From contig JAEYUG010000038.1 of the NCBI GenBank assembly GCA_023432805.1, forward strand, positions 1 to 62,055: 62,055 nt of DNA. The letters run 5' to 3'. Origin of the DNA: Bacteroidota bacterium (lineage in GTDB: Bacteria > Bacteroidota > Ignavibacteria > SZUA-365). Below are positions 34,573 through 43,306 of the stretch, one piece after another (positions within the stretch are counted from its first letter, which is position 1; every line of letters begins with the position of its first letter). Made by a program: the position numbers and the translations under genes. The notes beneath the pieces are model-generated. The model did not search any database. It saw only the letters and a list, made by a program, of their open reading frames with translations, and had not been told where the DNA came from.

Positions 34573-35315
34573 TGGCTGAAGCCCCGATCATGATCGAGGT
34601 GCAGGATGTGTGGAAGTCGTTCAACAGTCATCAAGTGTTGAGCGGACTCTCCATGCAGGTGCAGAAGGGTTCGAGTGATGTGATCCTCGGGCGAAGCGGC
34701 ATTGGCAAGAGCGTCCTGCTCAAGAGCATCGTCGGACTCCTCACTCCGGAGCAGGGGAGCATCCGCGTCAAGGGCACGGAGGTCATCGGTCTGCCGGTCC
34801 GCAAGCTCAATGATCTGCGCCGCAACATTGGCTACGTGTTCCAGTATGCCGCATTGTACGATTCGATGTCGGTGCGCGAAAACCTCGAGTTCCCCTTGCG
34901 CAAGCACACGACGCTCGGCGATGACGAGGTTACCGAACGAGTCGTCGAGCAGTTGCGGCTGGTCGGCCTCGAACACTCCATCGACAAGATGCCGTCCGAA
35001 TTGTCGGGTGGCATGAAGAAGCGCGTCGGTCTTGCACGCGCCGTCATTACGCGTCCCGAGATCGTTCTGTACGACGAGCCCACGGCGGGACTCGACCCCA
35101 TCACTGCACGTGAGATCAGTGAGCTCATTCTCAGCCTCGAAGAGCACTTCGGGATCACGTCCATTACCGTGACGCACGATCTCGAATGCGCAAAGACCAT
35201 CGCCGACACCATCTCCATCCTTGATGCGGGCACGTTCATTCACAGCGGTTCCTATGAGGAACTGCGTGAGTCAGATCATCCCCTCACAAGGGCATTCTTC
35301 CTGCAGGTCCTATGA
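34572..35315 (+). CDS. mlaF: MlaF-type ABC ATPase
   Basis: 247 aa. Walker A LGRSGIGKSVLLKSI, Q-loop YVFQYAALYDSMSVREN (the MlaF-specific F-Q-x-x-A-L-F/Y-D-S form), signature ELSGGMKKRVGLARA, Walker B IVLYDEPTAGLDP, H-loop VTHDL. The ATG at 34572 shares one base with the mlaE stop. Powers the transporter formed with MlaE and MlaD; stop overlaps mlaD (ATGA). Confidence 0.94.
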   Translation: MAEAPIMIEVQDVWKSFNSHQVLSGLSMQVQKGSSDVILGRSGIGKSVLLKSIVGLLTPEQGSIRVKGTEVIGLPVRKLNDLRRNIGYVFQYAALYDSMSVRENLEFPLRKHTTLGDDEVTERVVEQLRLVGLEHSIDKMPSELSGGMKKRVGLARAVITRPEIVLYDEPTAGLDPITAREISELILSLEEHFGITSITVTHDLECAKTIADTISILDAGTFIHSGSYEELRESDHPLTRAFFLQVL

Positions 35316-36388
35316 AAACGTCGCTTTCCCGCGCCAGAGTCGGATTTCTGATTTTCATCGGTGTGTTGGTCTTTGTCGTCGCGATCTTCCTCGTCGGCGA
35401 AAAGAGCCAGCTCTTCAGCCGCACCTTCATCGTGCACGTCAACTTCACGGCTGCCGAAGGCGTCAAGCCCGGTTCCTTCGTCGTACTCTCCGGTTACAAC
35501 GTCGGTACGGTCACCGATATCGAGTTGTCGGAGAATGCCGATTCCGTGCGGCTCACCCTGAGTATCAGCGAGGAGGTCCGTCGTTTCATCAAGGCGGATT
35601 CGCGCGCCGAGATCAAACAGGAGGGACTGGTCGGGAACAAACTGATCAACCTGTTGATCGGGTCCCCGGCCCTGACCCCGATTCACGACGGCGGCTACAT
35701 TCAGGGAGTCGCGCCGTTCGCGCTCACGAGCCTTGCCGACAATGTCACCGCGATCACCGATTCGACCAAGCTCCTGACCGGTGAGCTGCACTCGCTCGTA
35801 CGGGGGCTCAATCGTGGCGAGGGTACGCTGGGCATGCTTCTGCGCGACGATGCTTTTTACATGAGCCTGCTGTCGGTCAGCGAAAACGCAGACAACGCCA
35901 TGGTGCTCACGACGCAGCGGCTCGACAAGATTTCAGAGTTGCTGCTGCGGGTGACGAAGGCGGTGGATGCCGTCGTGGTCAAGGCGGACACATCGGTCGA
36001 GCAGGTCAACACTATCACGCGCGAAATCGCGACGCTCACACGCAATCTCAATGAAGGACGCGGAACGGTCGGTGCCCTGCTCAACGACCGTCGCATGTAC
36101 GATTCGCTCACTGCGTTGCTTGGTGCGCTCAACGATGTCGCCTACGACGCCGGCAACACGGCTGACCAGGCGGCAAAGAGTCTCTACGCGATGCGCCGTC
36201 ATTGGCTCTTCGGGCGCGTGTTCGGTGGAGACGAGATCGACAGCGAGCCGGTGCCCGAATCCTCGTACAAACGCATCATGCGCGAGCTCCGCGCACGTGC
36301 GTCGGAGCTCGATGCCCGCGAGCAGCGGCTGCGTGCGCTCGAGGAGAAACTCGGGATTCCCGCCGGCGGAGGATCGACCGGAAAATGA
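35312..36388 (+). CDS. mlaD: MlaD-family MCE protein
   Basis: 358 aa. One N-terminal membrane anchor (VGFLIFIGVLVFVVAIFLVG), a single MCE domain at about 38-120 (FTAAEGVKPGSFVVLSGYNVGTVTDIEL, GLVGNKLINLLIGSP), then a long helical region containing a duplicated motif (RGEGTLGMLLRDDAFY and EGRGTVGALLNDRRMYDSL) and a coiled-coil end. The MCE hexamer binds lipid substrate in the periplasm; the long helices probably form a needle-like extension. Overlaps mlaF and the kinase gene by 4 bases each. Confidence 0.9.
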   Translation: MKTSLSRARVGFLIFIGVLVFVVAIFLVGEKSQLFSRTFIVHVNFTAAEGVKPGSFVVLSGYNVGTVTDIELSENADSVRLTLSISEEVRRFIKADSRAEIKQEGLVGNKLINLLIGSPALTPIHDGGYIQGVAPFALTSLADNVTAITDSTKLLTGELHSLVRGLNRGEGTLGMLLRDDAFYMSLLSVSENADNAMVLTTQRLDKISELLLRVTKAVDAVVVKADTSVEQVNTITREIATLTRNLNEGRGTVGALLNDRRMYDSLTALLGALNDVAYDAGNTADQAAKSLYAMRRHWLFGRVFGGDEIDSEPVPESSYKRIMRELRARASELDAREQRLRALEEKLGIPAGGGSTGK

Positions 36389-37293
36389 CGACCGCCGTCC
36401 TCGGCCACCTCGTCCTCGATGAGATCCACACCCATGACGGCAGGCGCATCGAGAGTCTCGGAGGCATCCACTTCGCGCTCGGCACCATGGCGGCGCTGGC
36501 CTCCGAGGGGGAGGTGATTCGCCCGGTGTTTCCGATCGGAGTCGACGCCCGTGCTCCGTACGACGACGTCTACGCGGGTCGGCCCGCGATCGATGCCAGA
36601 TGGAACCCGACCGTGTCGGATCCCTCGACACGTGTCCGCCTCTTCCACGATACCCTGCAACAGTACAACACCCAACTCGTCCGCAGTCTGGGACCCATCG
36701 ATGTGCGTGACATGACTGCCGCATGCGCCGACGCAGATCTCGTCTACGCGAACATGATGACCGGTGAGGATCTGCGCATCGAGGATGCGGTGCTGCTGCG
36801 TGACAGCACACAGGGACTTGTCTACCTCGACCTCCACATGATCGCCTACCGAGTCGGCGCACACGGGGCACGCAGTTCGGCGCCGATTGACGGATGGATC
36901 GACTGGGTGCGCGTCCCACACGTGCTGCAGTGCAATGAGCGCGAGCTGGCCAGCCTTGGAGGATCCTGTGCGGACGAAGACGCGCGCATCGATCAGATCA
37001 TGGAGTGTGCCGACCTGCGTCTGCTCGTGATCACCCGGGGGGAAGCTGGTGCCACCCTCGTCTCCGGTGATGGAACACGCACCCACGTACCCGCCGCGAC
37101 GGCATCCACCGTGGTGGATCCCACAGGGTGTGGCGATGCCTTCGGGGCCACACTCGCCTGGTATCTTGCTCGCGGCTATGATGCCGTACCTGCTGCGCAG
37201 ATCGCAGCACGAGCGGCGGCATACGTCATCTCCATCCCCGGGTCCATCGGACTCGACGCCCTCGGCGCGCATCTCGCGATGGAGTCCGCATGA
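36385..37293 (+). CDS. PfkB-family carbohydrate kinase
   Basis: 302 aa. The PfkB signature is VVDPTGCGDAFGATLAWYLARG with the catalytic Asp; the N-terminus AVLGHLVLDEIHTHDGR lacks the usual GG-x-x-N nucleoside or ribose motif but has LGGIHFALGT. Probably an ADP-heptose, fructose or sugar-phosphate kinase; substrate unknown. Overlaps both mlaD and the RmlD-like gene by 4 bases, so the lipid-transport operon continues into sugar metabolism, perhaps surface-sugar synthesis. Confidence 0.82.
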   Translation: MTTAVLGHLVLDEIHTHDGRRIESLGGIHFALGTMAALASEGEVIRPVFPIGVDARAPYDDVYAGRPAIDARWNPTVSDPSTRVRLFHDTLQQYNTQLVRSLGPIDVRDMTAACADADLVYANMMTGEDLRIEDAVLLRDSTQGLVYLDLHMIAYRVGAHGARSSAPIDGWIDWVRVPHVLQCNERELASLGGSCADEDARIDQIMECADLRLLVITRGEAGATLVSGDGTRTHVPAATASTVVDPTGCGDAFGATLAWYLARGYDAVPAAQIAARAAAYVISIPGSIGLDALGAHLAMESA

Positions 37294-38228
37294 AGATCAT
37301 GATCACCGGTGCGCACGGACTGCTCGGACAGAAGCTTGCGCTGATCGCCGCGCAGGAGAGCGATGCGGAGCTGCTGCTGACCGATCTCGCTCCCACGACT
37401 TTCTTCCGCAATCCCCGTTTCGACTACCAGCAGCTCGACATCACTGCGCGTGGGGATGTGAAGAGCATGGTGTCGCAGTTCCGACCGGACATCATCATCA
37501 ACACCGCGGCGATGACGGACGTCGACGGGTGCGAATCCGACCGTGTCGCCGCATCGCGCCTCAACGTCGATGGATTGAAGAACCTGATGATTCCCGCACG
37601 GCGGCTGGAAGGCTGTCACATCGTGCAGATCTCCACCGACTACGTGTTCGACGGACGCACACCGCCATACAGCGAGACGTCCCGTCCGAATCCCCTCAGC
37701 TATTACGGCAAGACCAAGCTCGCTGCGGAGAACGCGCTCGTGCAGAGTGGTGCGTCGGCGGCGATCGTGCGCACACAGGTGCTCTACGGCACGGGTTACA
37801 AGGTGCGGCAGAACTTCGTGGCCTGGGTGTTGTCGATGCTCGAAGCAGGCAAGCCCTTCCGCGTCGTCGACGATCAGACCGGCAATCCCACCTATGTCGA
37901 CGATCTGGCCTACGCCGTGCTGCGCATCGCAGAACGGCGCGCTCGCGGCATCTACCATGTTTCGGGAAGCGAGATCATCGACCGGTTCACCTTCGCCCGT
38001 CATATCGCTACCGAGTATGCGTTCGATCCCGCCCTGATTGCACCGGTCTCCTCGCAGGAGATCGGGCAGGCGGCCAACCGACCCATGAACAGCGGTTTCG
38101 TCACGCTCAAGTTCGAGTCTGAGTATGGATTCCGCCTTTCCGATACCAGGGAGGGACTGCGCCGTCTGCACGCGCAGCATCTCGAGGGCTCGCGTCATCT
38201 CGACGTGCTCGACCAGTTCGACATCTAG
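37290..38228 (+). CDS. RmlD-like sugar-nucleotide reductase (extended SDR)
   Basis: 312 aa. Rossmann start MKIMITGAHGLLGQKLA; INTAAMTDVDGCESD; STDYVFDG; YYGKTKLAAE (catalytic Tyr-x-x-x-Lys); NPTYVDDLAYAVL; YHVSG. These are the landmarks of dTDP-4-dehydrorhamnose reductase and relatives (including the MAT2B-like regulatory subfamily). No rmlA, B or C nearby, so the precise substrate is not shown. The upstream GTG/ATG choices are settled by the 4-base overlap at 37290. Confidence 0.85.
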   Translation: MKIMITGAHGLLGQKLALIAAQESDAELLLTDLAPTTFFRNPRFDYQQLDITARGDVKSMVSQFRPDIIINTAAMTDVDGCESDRVAASRLNVDGLKNLMIPARRLEGCHIVQISTDYVFDGRTPPYSETSRPNPLSYYGKTKLAAENALVQSGASAAIVRTQVLYGTGYKVRQNFVAWVLSMLEAGKPFRVVDDQTGNPTYVDDLAYAVLRIAERRARGIYHVSGSEIIDRFTFARHIATEYAFDPALIAPVSSQEIGQAANRPMNSGFVTLKFESEYGFRLSDTREGLRRLHAQHLEGSRHLDVLDQFDI

Positions 38229-38289
38229 CAATTCGCAATCCGCGCCCGCGCCAGTCGCGCAGCGCATCATCGACCACAAGGATCGTTTC

Positions 38290-39576
38290 ATGCTCGACCT
38301 CCGTCGCATCCGGGAAAATCCAGACCTCATCCGTGAGGGCATCCGCAACAAGAACGAGAAGGACCGGCTCGAGGATCTGCTCGCGCTCGACGTGCGGCGT
38401 CGTGCCGTGATCGCGGACGCCGACGCCCTGAAGAACACTCGCAATGTCGTCAGCGAGCAGATCGCCGCACTCAAGCGTGCGAAGGAGAACGCTGACGAAC
38501 AGATCGCCGAAATGAAGACCGTATCGGACCGTATCAAGGAGCTCGACGGCGAGTTGCGCACGATCGAGGAGCAGGTCAACGACATCGTGCTCTACATTCC
38601 CAACATGACGCATGAGAGCGTGCCCGTGGGACGCAGCGCAGCCGACAATGTCGAAGTGCGCAGGTGGATTCCCGAGGGAGTGGCGGGATTGACGGCAGAG
38701 CGGCCTGCATCCACGCTGGACCACATCGATCTGGGCGCGCGCTGCGGCATCCTCGACTTCGAGCGCGGCGCAAAACTCAGCGGAAGCGGCTTCGCCCTCT
38801 ACACCGGAAAGGGCGCGACGCTCGAGCGTGCGCTGATCAACTTCATGCTCGATCTGCATCTGCGTGCACACGGCTATGAGGAAGTGTTCCCTCCGTTCGT
38901 GGTCAACGCCGCGTCCATGCGCGGCACGGGCCAGATCCCGAAGATGGTCGAAGACATGTACCGCTGCGCCGACGACGACCTCTACCTGATCCCCACGGCG
39001 GAAGTGCCGATCACCAACATCTACCGCGACGAGATCCTTGCCGCGACCGACCTGCCGAAGTATCTCTGCGGGTATTCGGCCTGCTTCCGTCGCGAGGCCG
39101 GCAGCTACGGCAAGCAGACCAAGGGCTTCCTGCGCGTGCACCAGTTCAACAAGGTCGAGATGGTGAAGTTCGTATATCCGGAATCGTCGTACGACGAACT
39201 CGAAAGGCTCGTCGTCGATGCCGAGGATGTGCTGACTGCACTCGGCATCCCGTACCGCGTGCTGTTGCTCTGCTCGGGGGATACGAGCTTCTCGTCGGCG
39301 AAGACCTATGACATCGAGGTGTGGAGTCCCGGCGAACAAACCTGGCTGGAAGCCTCCTCGTGCAGCAACTTCGAGGATTTCCAGGCGCGGCGCGCGAACA
39401 TCCGCTTCCGGCGCGAGCAGGGTGCAAAGCCGGAGTTCGTGCACACGCTCAATGGCAGCGGACTTGCCACATCGCGGCTCATGGTGGCGCTACTCGAGAA
39501 CAATCAGACCGGAGACGGCCGGATTCGCGTACCCGAGGTGCTGCGTCCCTACACCGGTTTCGACATGATCGGCTGA
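38290..39576 (+). CDS. serS: seryl-tRNA synthetase
   Basis: 428 aa. N-terminal helical hairpin (residues 1-105: MLDLRRIRENPDLIREGI, the coiled coil that holds tRNA-Ser), then the class II core: motif 1 region around ATLERALINFM, TAEVPITNIYRDEI, motif 2 FRREAGSYGKQTKGFLRVHQFNKVE, WLEASSCSNFEDFQARR, and motif 3 NGSGLATSRLMVALLENNQ. All serine and ATP-site motifs look intact. The ATG at 38290 gives the standard N-terminus. 61-base gap to the gene before. Confidence 0.97.
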   Translation: MLDLRRIRENPDLIREGIRNKNEKDRLEDLLALDVRRRAVIADADALKNTRNVVSEQIAALKRAKENADEQIAEMKTVSDRIKELDGELRTIEEQVNDIVLYIPNMTHESVPVGRSAADNVEVRRWIPEGVAGLTAERPASTLDHIDLGARCGILDFERGAKLSGSGFALYTGKGATLERALINFMLDLHLRAHGYEEVFPPFVVNAASMRGTGQIPKMVEDMYRCADDDLYLIPTAEVPITNIYRDEILAATDLPKYLCGYSACFRREAGSYGKQTKGFLRVHQFNKVEMVKFVYPESSYDELERLVVDAEDVLTALGIPYRVLLLCSGDTSFSSAKTYDIEVWSPGEQTWLEASSCSNFEDFQARRANIRFRREQGAKPEFVHTLNGSGLATSRLMVALLENNQTGDGRIRVPEVLRPYTGFDMIG

Positions 39577-39579
39577 GCG

Positions 39580-40365
39580 ATGATCACGACCGTCACCATC
39601 GATTTCTGGAACACGATCGTCGACGCGGGCAATGGCCCGTTGCGGCGCGGGCACCGGCATGCAGCGATGCGGCAGGTGTGCGAGGAGGTGGGGCAGGAGT
39701 GGAATCCCGACGCGCTCGATGCAGCGATCCGCACGGCGACACGCGTCTTCGAGGAGCGGTGGTTCGGCGATCGTCGCACGATGAATGCGGCGGAGACACT
39801 CGCGATCATCTGGCGCGAGCTCGACATGATTGTGACACCTGTGCAGCATGAGCGGGTGTTGCGCGCCTTCGAGGAGAGCATTCTCGTCGGCATGCCCAAC
39901 CTGCTCGATGGTGCGGCAGAGGCGATCGCCGCATTGGCCGCGCGGTATCGTCTGGCGCTGATCTCCGATACGGCGATCTCGCCGGGCACGATGCTGCGCG
40001 AGGTGCTTGCGCGTCACGGTGTTGCAGAGCATTTCACCACGATGGTGTTTTCCGATGAGAACGGGGTGGCCAAGCCGCATCCTCGTGCCTTCGAACGAGC
40101 GCTCTCCGCGTGCGGGGCGACCCCGGAGGAGGCGGTGCACATCGGGGATATCGAAAAGACAGACATCGCCGGTGCTCTCGGCATGGGCATGCGTGCGATT
40201 CTCTTCGAGGGAGATCCCAACCGGTTGCACTACAGTGATCCTGCAGAGACCGCGGCGCATGCACGTGCGTCGGCGTGGCGGGAGATTCCGATGATTGTGG
40301 CGGCGTTCGACGATGGGACGCAGACACGTGGAGACGGCATGCACGGAACGGATCTTCCCTCATGA
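39580..40365 (+). CDS. HAD-superfamily hydrolase with DFWNT motif I
   Basis: 261 aa. Motif I IDFWNTIVD has the nucleophile Asp but Trp where most HAD phosphatases have the second Asp; motif II LISDTAIS, Lys of VAKPHPRAF, motif IV HIGDIEKTDIAGA. Such DxWNT proteins are common in subfamily IA; the aromatic residue recalls haloacid dehalogenases, but activity cannot be deduced. The C-terminal 35 residues are low in motif content. Starts 3 bases after serS and overlaps the ABC gene (ATGA). Confidence 0.78.
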   Translation: MITTVTIDFWNTIVDAGNGPLRRGHRHAAMRQVCEEVGQEWNPDALDAAIRTATRVFEERWFGDRRTMNAAETLAIIWRELDMIVTPVQHERVLRAFEESILVGMPNLLDGAAEAIAALAARYRLALISDTAISPGTMLREVLARHGVAEHFTTMVFSDENGVAKPHPRAFERALSACGATPEEAVHIGDIEKTDIAGALGMGMRAILFEGDPNRLHYSDPAETAAHARASAWREIPMIVAAFDDGTQTRGDGMHGTDLPS

Positions 40366-42110
40366 AATCCCTCAGCGCGCTGTTCCCATATCTTGCGCGC
40401 TACAAGCGCAGCATCCTGGCCGGGATCTTCTCGATTCTGCTGTCGGTGGTGCTGGCCACCTTCGTACCGCTCTTCATCCGGCAAGCGATCGACAGTCTGA
40501 GTGTGGAGATGTCCGGTGCAACGGTGCTGCACTATGCGCTGCTCGTGATCGGGGTTTCGGCGGCGAGCGGGGTGTTTCTCTATCTGCAGCGACAGACGAT
40601 CATCGTGGCGTCGCGGCGGATCGAGAACGACCTGCGCAATGATTTCTTTCGGCATGTACAGGGACTCCCGCTGCGGTATTTCCAGAACACGCCGACCGGC
40701 GACATCATGGCGCATTCGACCAACGACATCGCCGCCGTGCGCATGTTCGTCGGTCCCGCGATCATGTACAGCACCGAGACGATATTCACATTCGTGATCG
40801 TGCTGACGCTGATGATCCGCATCAATCCCCTGCTGACCGTACTCACGCTGCTGCCCCTGCCGCTCGTCTCCTGGGCGGTGCACCGGCTCGGTGTGGCGAT
40901 CCACAAGCGTTATGAGGATATTCAGAGCCATTTTTCCGATATCACGACGCGCGCGCAGGAGAACATCTCGGGCATGCGCGTGGTGCAGGCCTACCGTCGC
41001 GAGGATGCGGAGATTGCGCGCTTCGACGCGTTGAGCAGGGAGTACATGCGTCGCAACATGCGCATGGCGCGCGTGCAATCCTTCTTCATGCCCTTGTTGT
41101 CGATTCTCATCGGATTGTCGGTGATCGTCACCATCTGGTTCGGTGGTGTGCGGGTAATCGACGGCACCCTGTCGCTGGGTGCGCTGATGCAGTTCATCAT
41201 GTACGTGTCGATGCTGATTTGGCCGATGATCGCGGTGGGCTGGGTGGCGAGCATCATCCAGCGGGCGGCGGCATCGATGAAGCGCCTGCAGAGGATCTTC
41301 GATGAGCGAACCGACGTGGGTGACAGCGACCTGACCGATCACACGATCACCACGCTGCGCGGGCGCATCGAACTGCGCGGTGTCGGCTTCCGATACGGCG
41401 CGCAGCTGCCGTCGGTGCTCGAGGACATCGACATCGAGGTGGCACCCGGGCGCACGCTGGCGATCATCGGACACACGGGCAGCGGCAAGACGACGCTCGT
41501 CAACCTGATTCCCCGGCTTCATGATGTGACGAGCGGAGAGGTGTGCATCGACGGACATGATGTGCGCAGGATTCCCGTTGCGGTGCTTCGCCGGCATATC
41601 GCATATGTCACGCAGGAAACCTTCCTCTTCAGCGATACGCTCGCGGCGAACATCGGCTATGGTGTGGATGCTGCCGATGAGGAGTCCGTTCTGCGTGCTG
41701 CCGCCATCGCGCGCATTGACAAGGACGTCGTCGACTTTCCCCACGGATACGAGACGATGCTCGGCGAGCGCGGCATCACATTGTCGGGTGGGCAGAAGCA
41801 GCGCGTGAGCATCGCGCGGGCGGTGTTGCGCGATCCCGCGATTCTGATCCTCGATGACGCGTTGTCCGCGGTGGACACCCACACCGAGGAGGAGATTCTC
41901 CAGCAGTTGCGTAGCGTGATGGAGGGCCGCACGAGCATCATCATCAGTCATCGCATATCAACGGTGCGCAACGCGGACGCCATTGTCGTGCTCGACAACG
42001 GACACGTCGCCGAGCGCGGTACGCACGACGAGCTCGTGGCCCTGGGCGGCATCTATGCGGACATCCATCTCAAGCAGCTTCTTGCACGTGAACTCGAGGA
42101 CATTGAATGA
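40362..42110 (+). CDS. ABC exporter (half-transporter, MsbA/BmrA-like)
   Basis: 582 aa, permease and ATPase fused. Six membrane helices in residues 1-310 (LARYKRSILAGIFSILLSVVLATFVPLFIRQAID is the first region), then Walker A GHTGSGKTTL, Q-loop YVTQETFLFSDT, signature LSGGQKQRVSIARA, Walker B ILILDDALSAVD, H-loop ISHR. Acts as a dimer; substrate could be lipid, drug or peptide and is not indicated. Coupled to both neighbours by 4-base overlaps. Confidence 0.9.
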   Translation: MKSLSALFPYLARYKRSILAGIFSILLSVVLATFVPLFIRQAIDSLSVEMSGATVLHYALLVIGVSAASGVFLYLQRQTIIVASRRIENDLRNDFFRHVQGLPLRYFQNTPTGDIMAHSTNDIAAVRMFVGPAIMYSTETIFTFVIVLTLMIRINPLLTVLTLLPLPLVSWAVHRLGVAIHKRYEDIQSHFSDITTRAQENISGMRVVQAYRREDAEIARFDALSREYMRRNMRMARVQSFFMPLLSILIGLSVIVTIWFGGVRVIDGTLSLGALMQFIMYVSMLIWPMIAVGWVASIIQRAAASMKRLQRIFDERTDVGDSDLTDHTITTLRGRIELRGVGFRYGAQLPSVLEDIDIEVAPGRTLAIIGHTGSGKTTLVNLIPRLHDVTSGEVCIDGHDVRRIPVAVLRRHIAYVTQETFLFSDTLAANIGYGVDAADEESVLRAAAIARIDKDVVDFPHGYETMLGERGITLSGGQKQRVSIARAVLRDPAILILDDALSAVDTHTEEEILQQLRSVMEGRTSIIISHRISTVRNADAIVVLDNGHVAERGTHDELVALGGIYADIHLKQLLARELEDIE

Positions 42111-43120
42111 GGCAGCAACGCACAGACATCGCTGTGATGACCATCGAGGATGTGCATGCCCGCATCGCGGCCGGTCGACGCTTCGTGCTCACGACCCATG
42201 TGAATCCCGACGGCGACGCGCTCGGAAGCGCGCTCGGGTTGCTGTGGCTTCTGCGCGCGCTCGGAAAGGAGGCCGTGGTGCGCAATACGAGTCCCGTGCC
42301 CTCGAACCTCGCCTTTCTCGATCCCGACAATGAGCTCCAGGTGTACGATCCCCTCATCGACGAGTCGCTGCTCGAAGAGGCTGACACGATCATCGTGCTC
42401 GACGTGAACACCTGTTCCCGTCTTCGCACGATGGAGGCAGCCGTGTGCCGGCGAGGCGACCGCACGATCGTGATCGATCACCATCTCGATCCCGAACCGT
42501 TTGCCGCCGGGTATTGGACCGATATCGATGCCGCCGCCACCGCACAGATGATCGCGCGTCTGGTCGAACGCAGCGGGGTGGCATGGACGCATGCGATGGC
42601 CGAAGCGGTGTATGTGGGACTGATGACTGATACCGGGTCCTTTCGCTTCGAACGCACTACACCCGAGGTTCACGAGATCGCGGCGCGTCTGCTCGCGGCC
42701 GGGGTGAATCCCACCTCGATCTACCAACGCATCTACGACAATTTCCCCCTGCGGCGTGCCGTGCTTGTCGGACGCATCCTCGCCGGACTCGAGGTGCACT
42801 GTTCGGGTCGTGTCACCGTACTGACCGCACCCAGAGCGCTCTATACGGAGACCGGCACCTCACACTCGGACCTGGAGGATACGGTCAATGTGGGGCTTGC
42901 GATCGAGGGCGTCCATGCGACGGCGTTGTTGTCTGAGACCGAGGAGTCGATTCGCGTCAGTTTCCGTTCCCGTGGGTCTGCGCATGTCAACCGTGTGGCG
43001 CAGCGTTTTGGGGGTGGGGGACACGCCTACGCGGCGGGTGCGACGCTGACAGGCATGACGCTCGAAGAGGCGCGGGCTCTGGTGGCTTCCGCGCTGTGTG
43101 AGATGGTACAGACTGCGTAG
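42107..43120 (+). CDS. nrnA: DHH-family oligoribonuclease / pAp phosphatase NrnA-like
   Basis: 337 aa. DHH phosphoesterase motifs: THVNPDGDALGS, VLDVNTCSR, VIDHHLDPE, and AVYVGLMTDTGSFRFE; C-terminal DHHA1 domain with RFGGGGHAYAAGATL. NrnA degrades short RNA fragments and dephosphorylates 3'-phosphoadenosine-5'-phosphate. The start overlaps the ABC gene; the ATG at 42137 (MTIEDVHARIAAG) is an alternative that matches usual family starts better. Confidence 0.88.
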   Translation: MRQQRTDIAVMTIEDVHARIAAGRRFVLTTHVNPDGDALGSALGLLWLLRALGKEAVVRNTSPVPSNLAFLDPDNELQVYDPLIDESLLEEADTIIVLDVNTCSRLRTMEAAVCRRGDRTIVIDHHLDPEPFAAGYWTDIDAAATAQMIARLVERSGVAWTHAMAEAVYVGLMTDTGSFRFERTTPEVHEIAARLLAAGVNPTSIYQRIYDNFPLRRAVLVGRILAGLEVHCSGRVTVLTAPRALYTETGTSHSDLEDTVNVGLAIEGVHATALLSETEESIRVSFRSRGSAHVNRVAQRFGGGGHAYAAGATLTGMTLEEARALVASALCEMVQTA

Positions 43121-43164
43121 GTCCGTTGCAGGTACGATTTCCTCATACGTTTTTTCTCTCCCTC

Positions 43165-43193
43165 TTGCAACTTAATCCTGTATGCGGTAGACT
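43165..43193 (+). promoter_or_regulatory. probable pepA promoter
   Basis: TTGCAA (43165-43170), 17 bases, TAGACT (43188-43193). It leaves a leader of about 100 bases that includes the 7-base tandem repeats at 43251. Confidence 0.4.
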
Positions 43194-43250
43194 CACAGAA
43201 TTGAAGTTGTCCACGTCCATCATGACTTTCTGACACGATACACAGCAGGG

Positions 43251-43278
43251 CGCGCTGCGCGCTGCGCGCTCGCGGTCG
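43251..43278 (+). repeat. 7-base tandem repeats in the pepA leader
   Basis: CGCGCTG, CGCGCTG, CGCGCTC, CGCGGTC in direct succession, 28 bases before the pepA start. GC-rich and able to fold on itself. Confidence 0.6.
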
Positions 43279-43306
43279 GAGTCTCAACCAAGCAAGGAGT
43301 CGGTCC

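Noticed and set aside
40230..41951. 573-codon minus-strand frame opposite the ABC exporter
   Set aside because: Same kind of GC-driven shadow, with repeated His-Arg-Gln runs.
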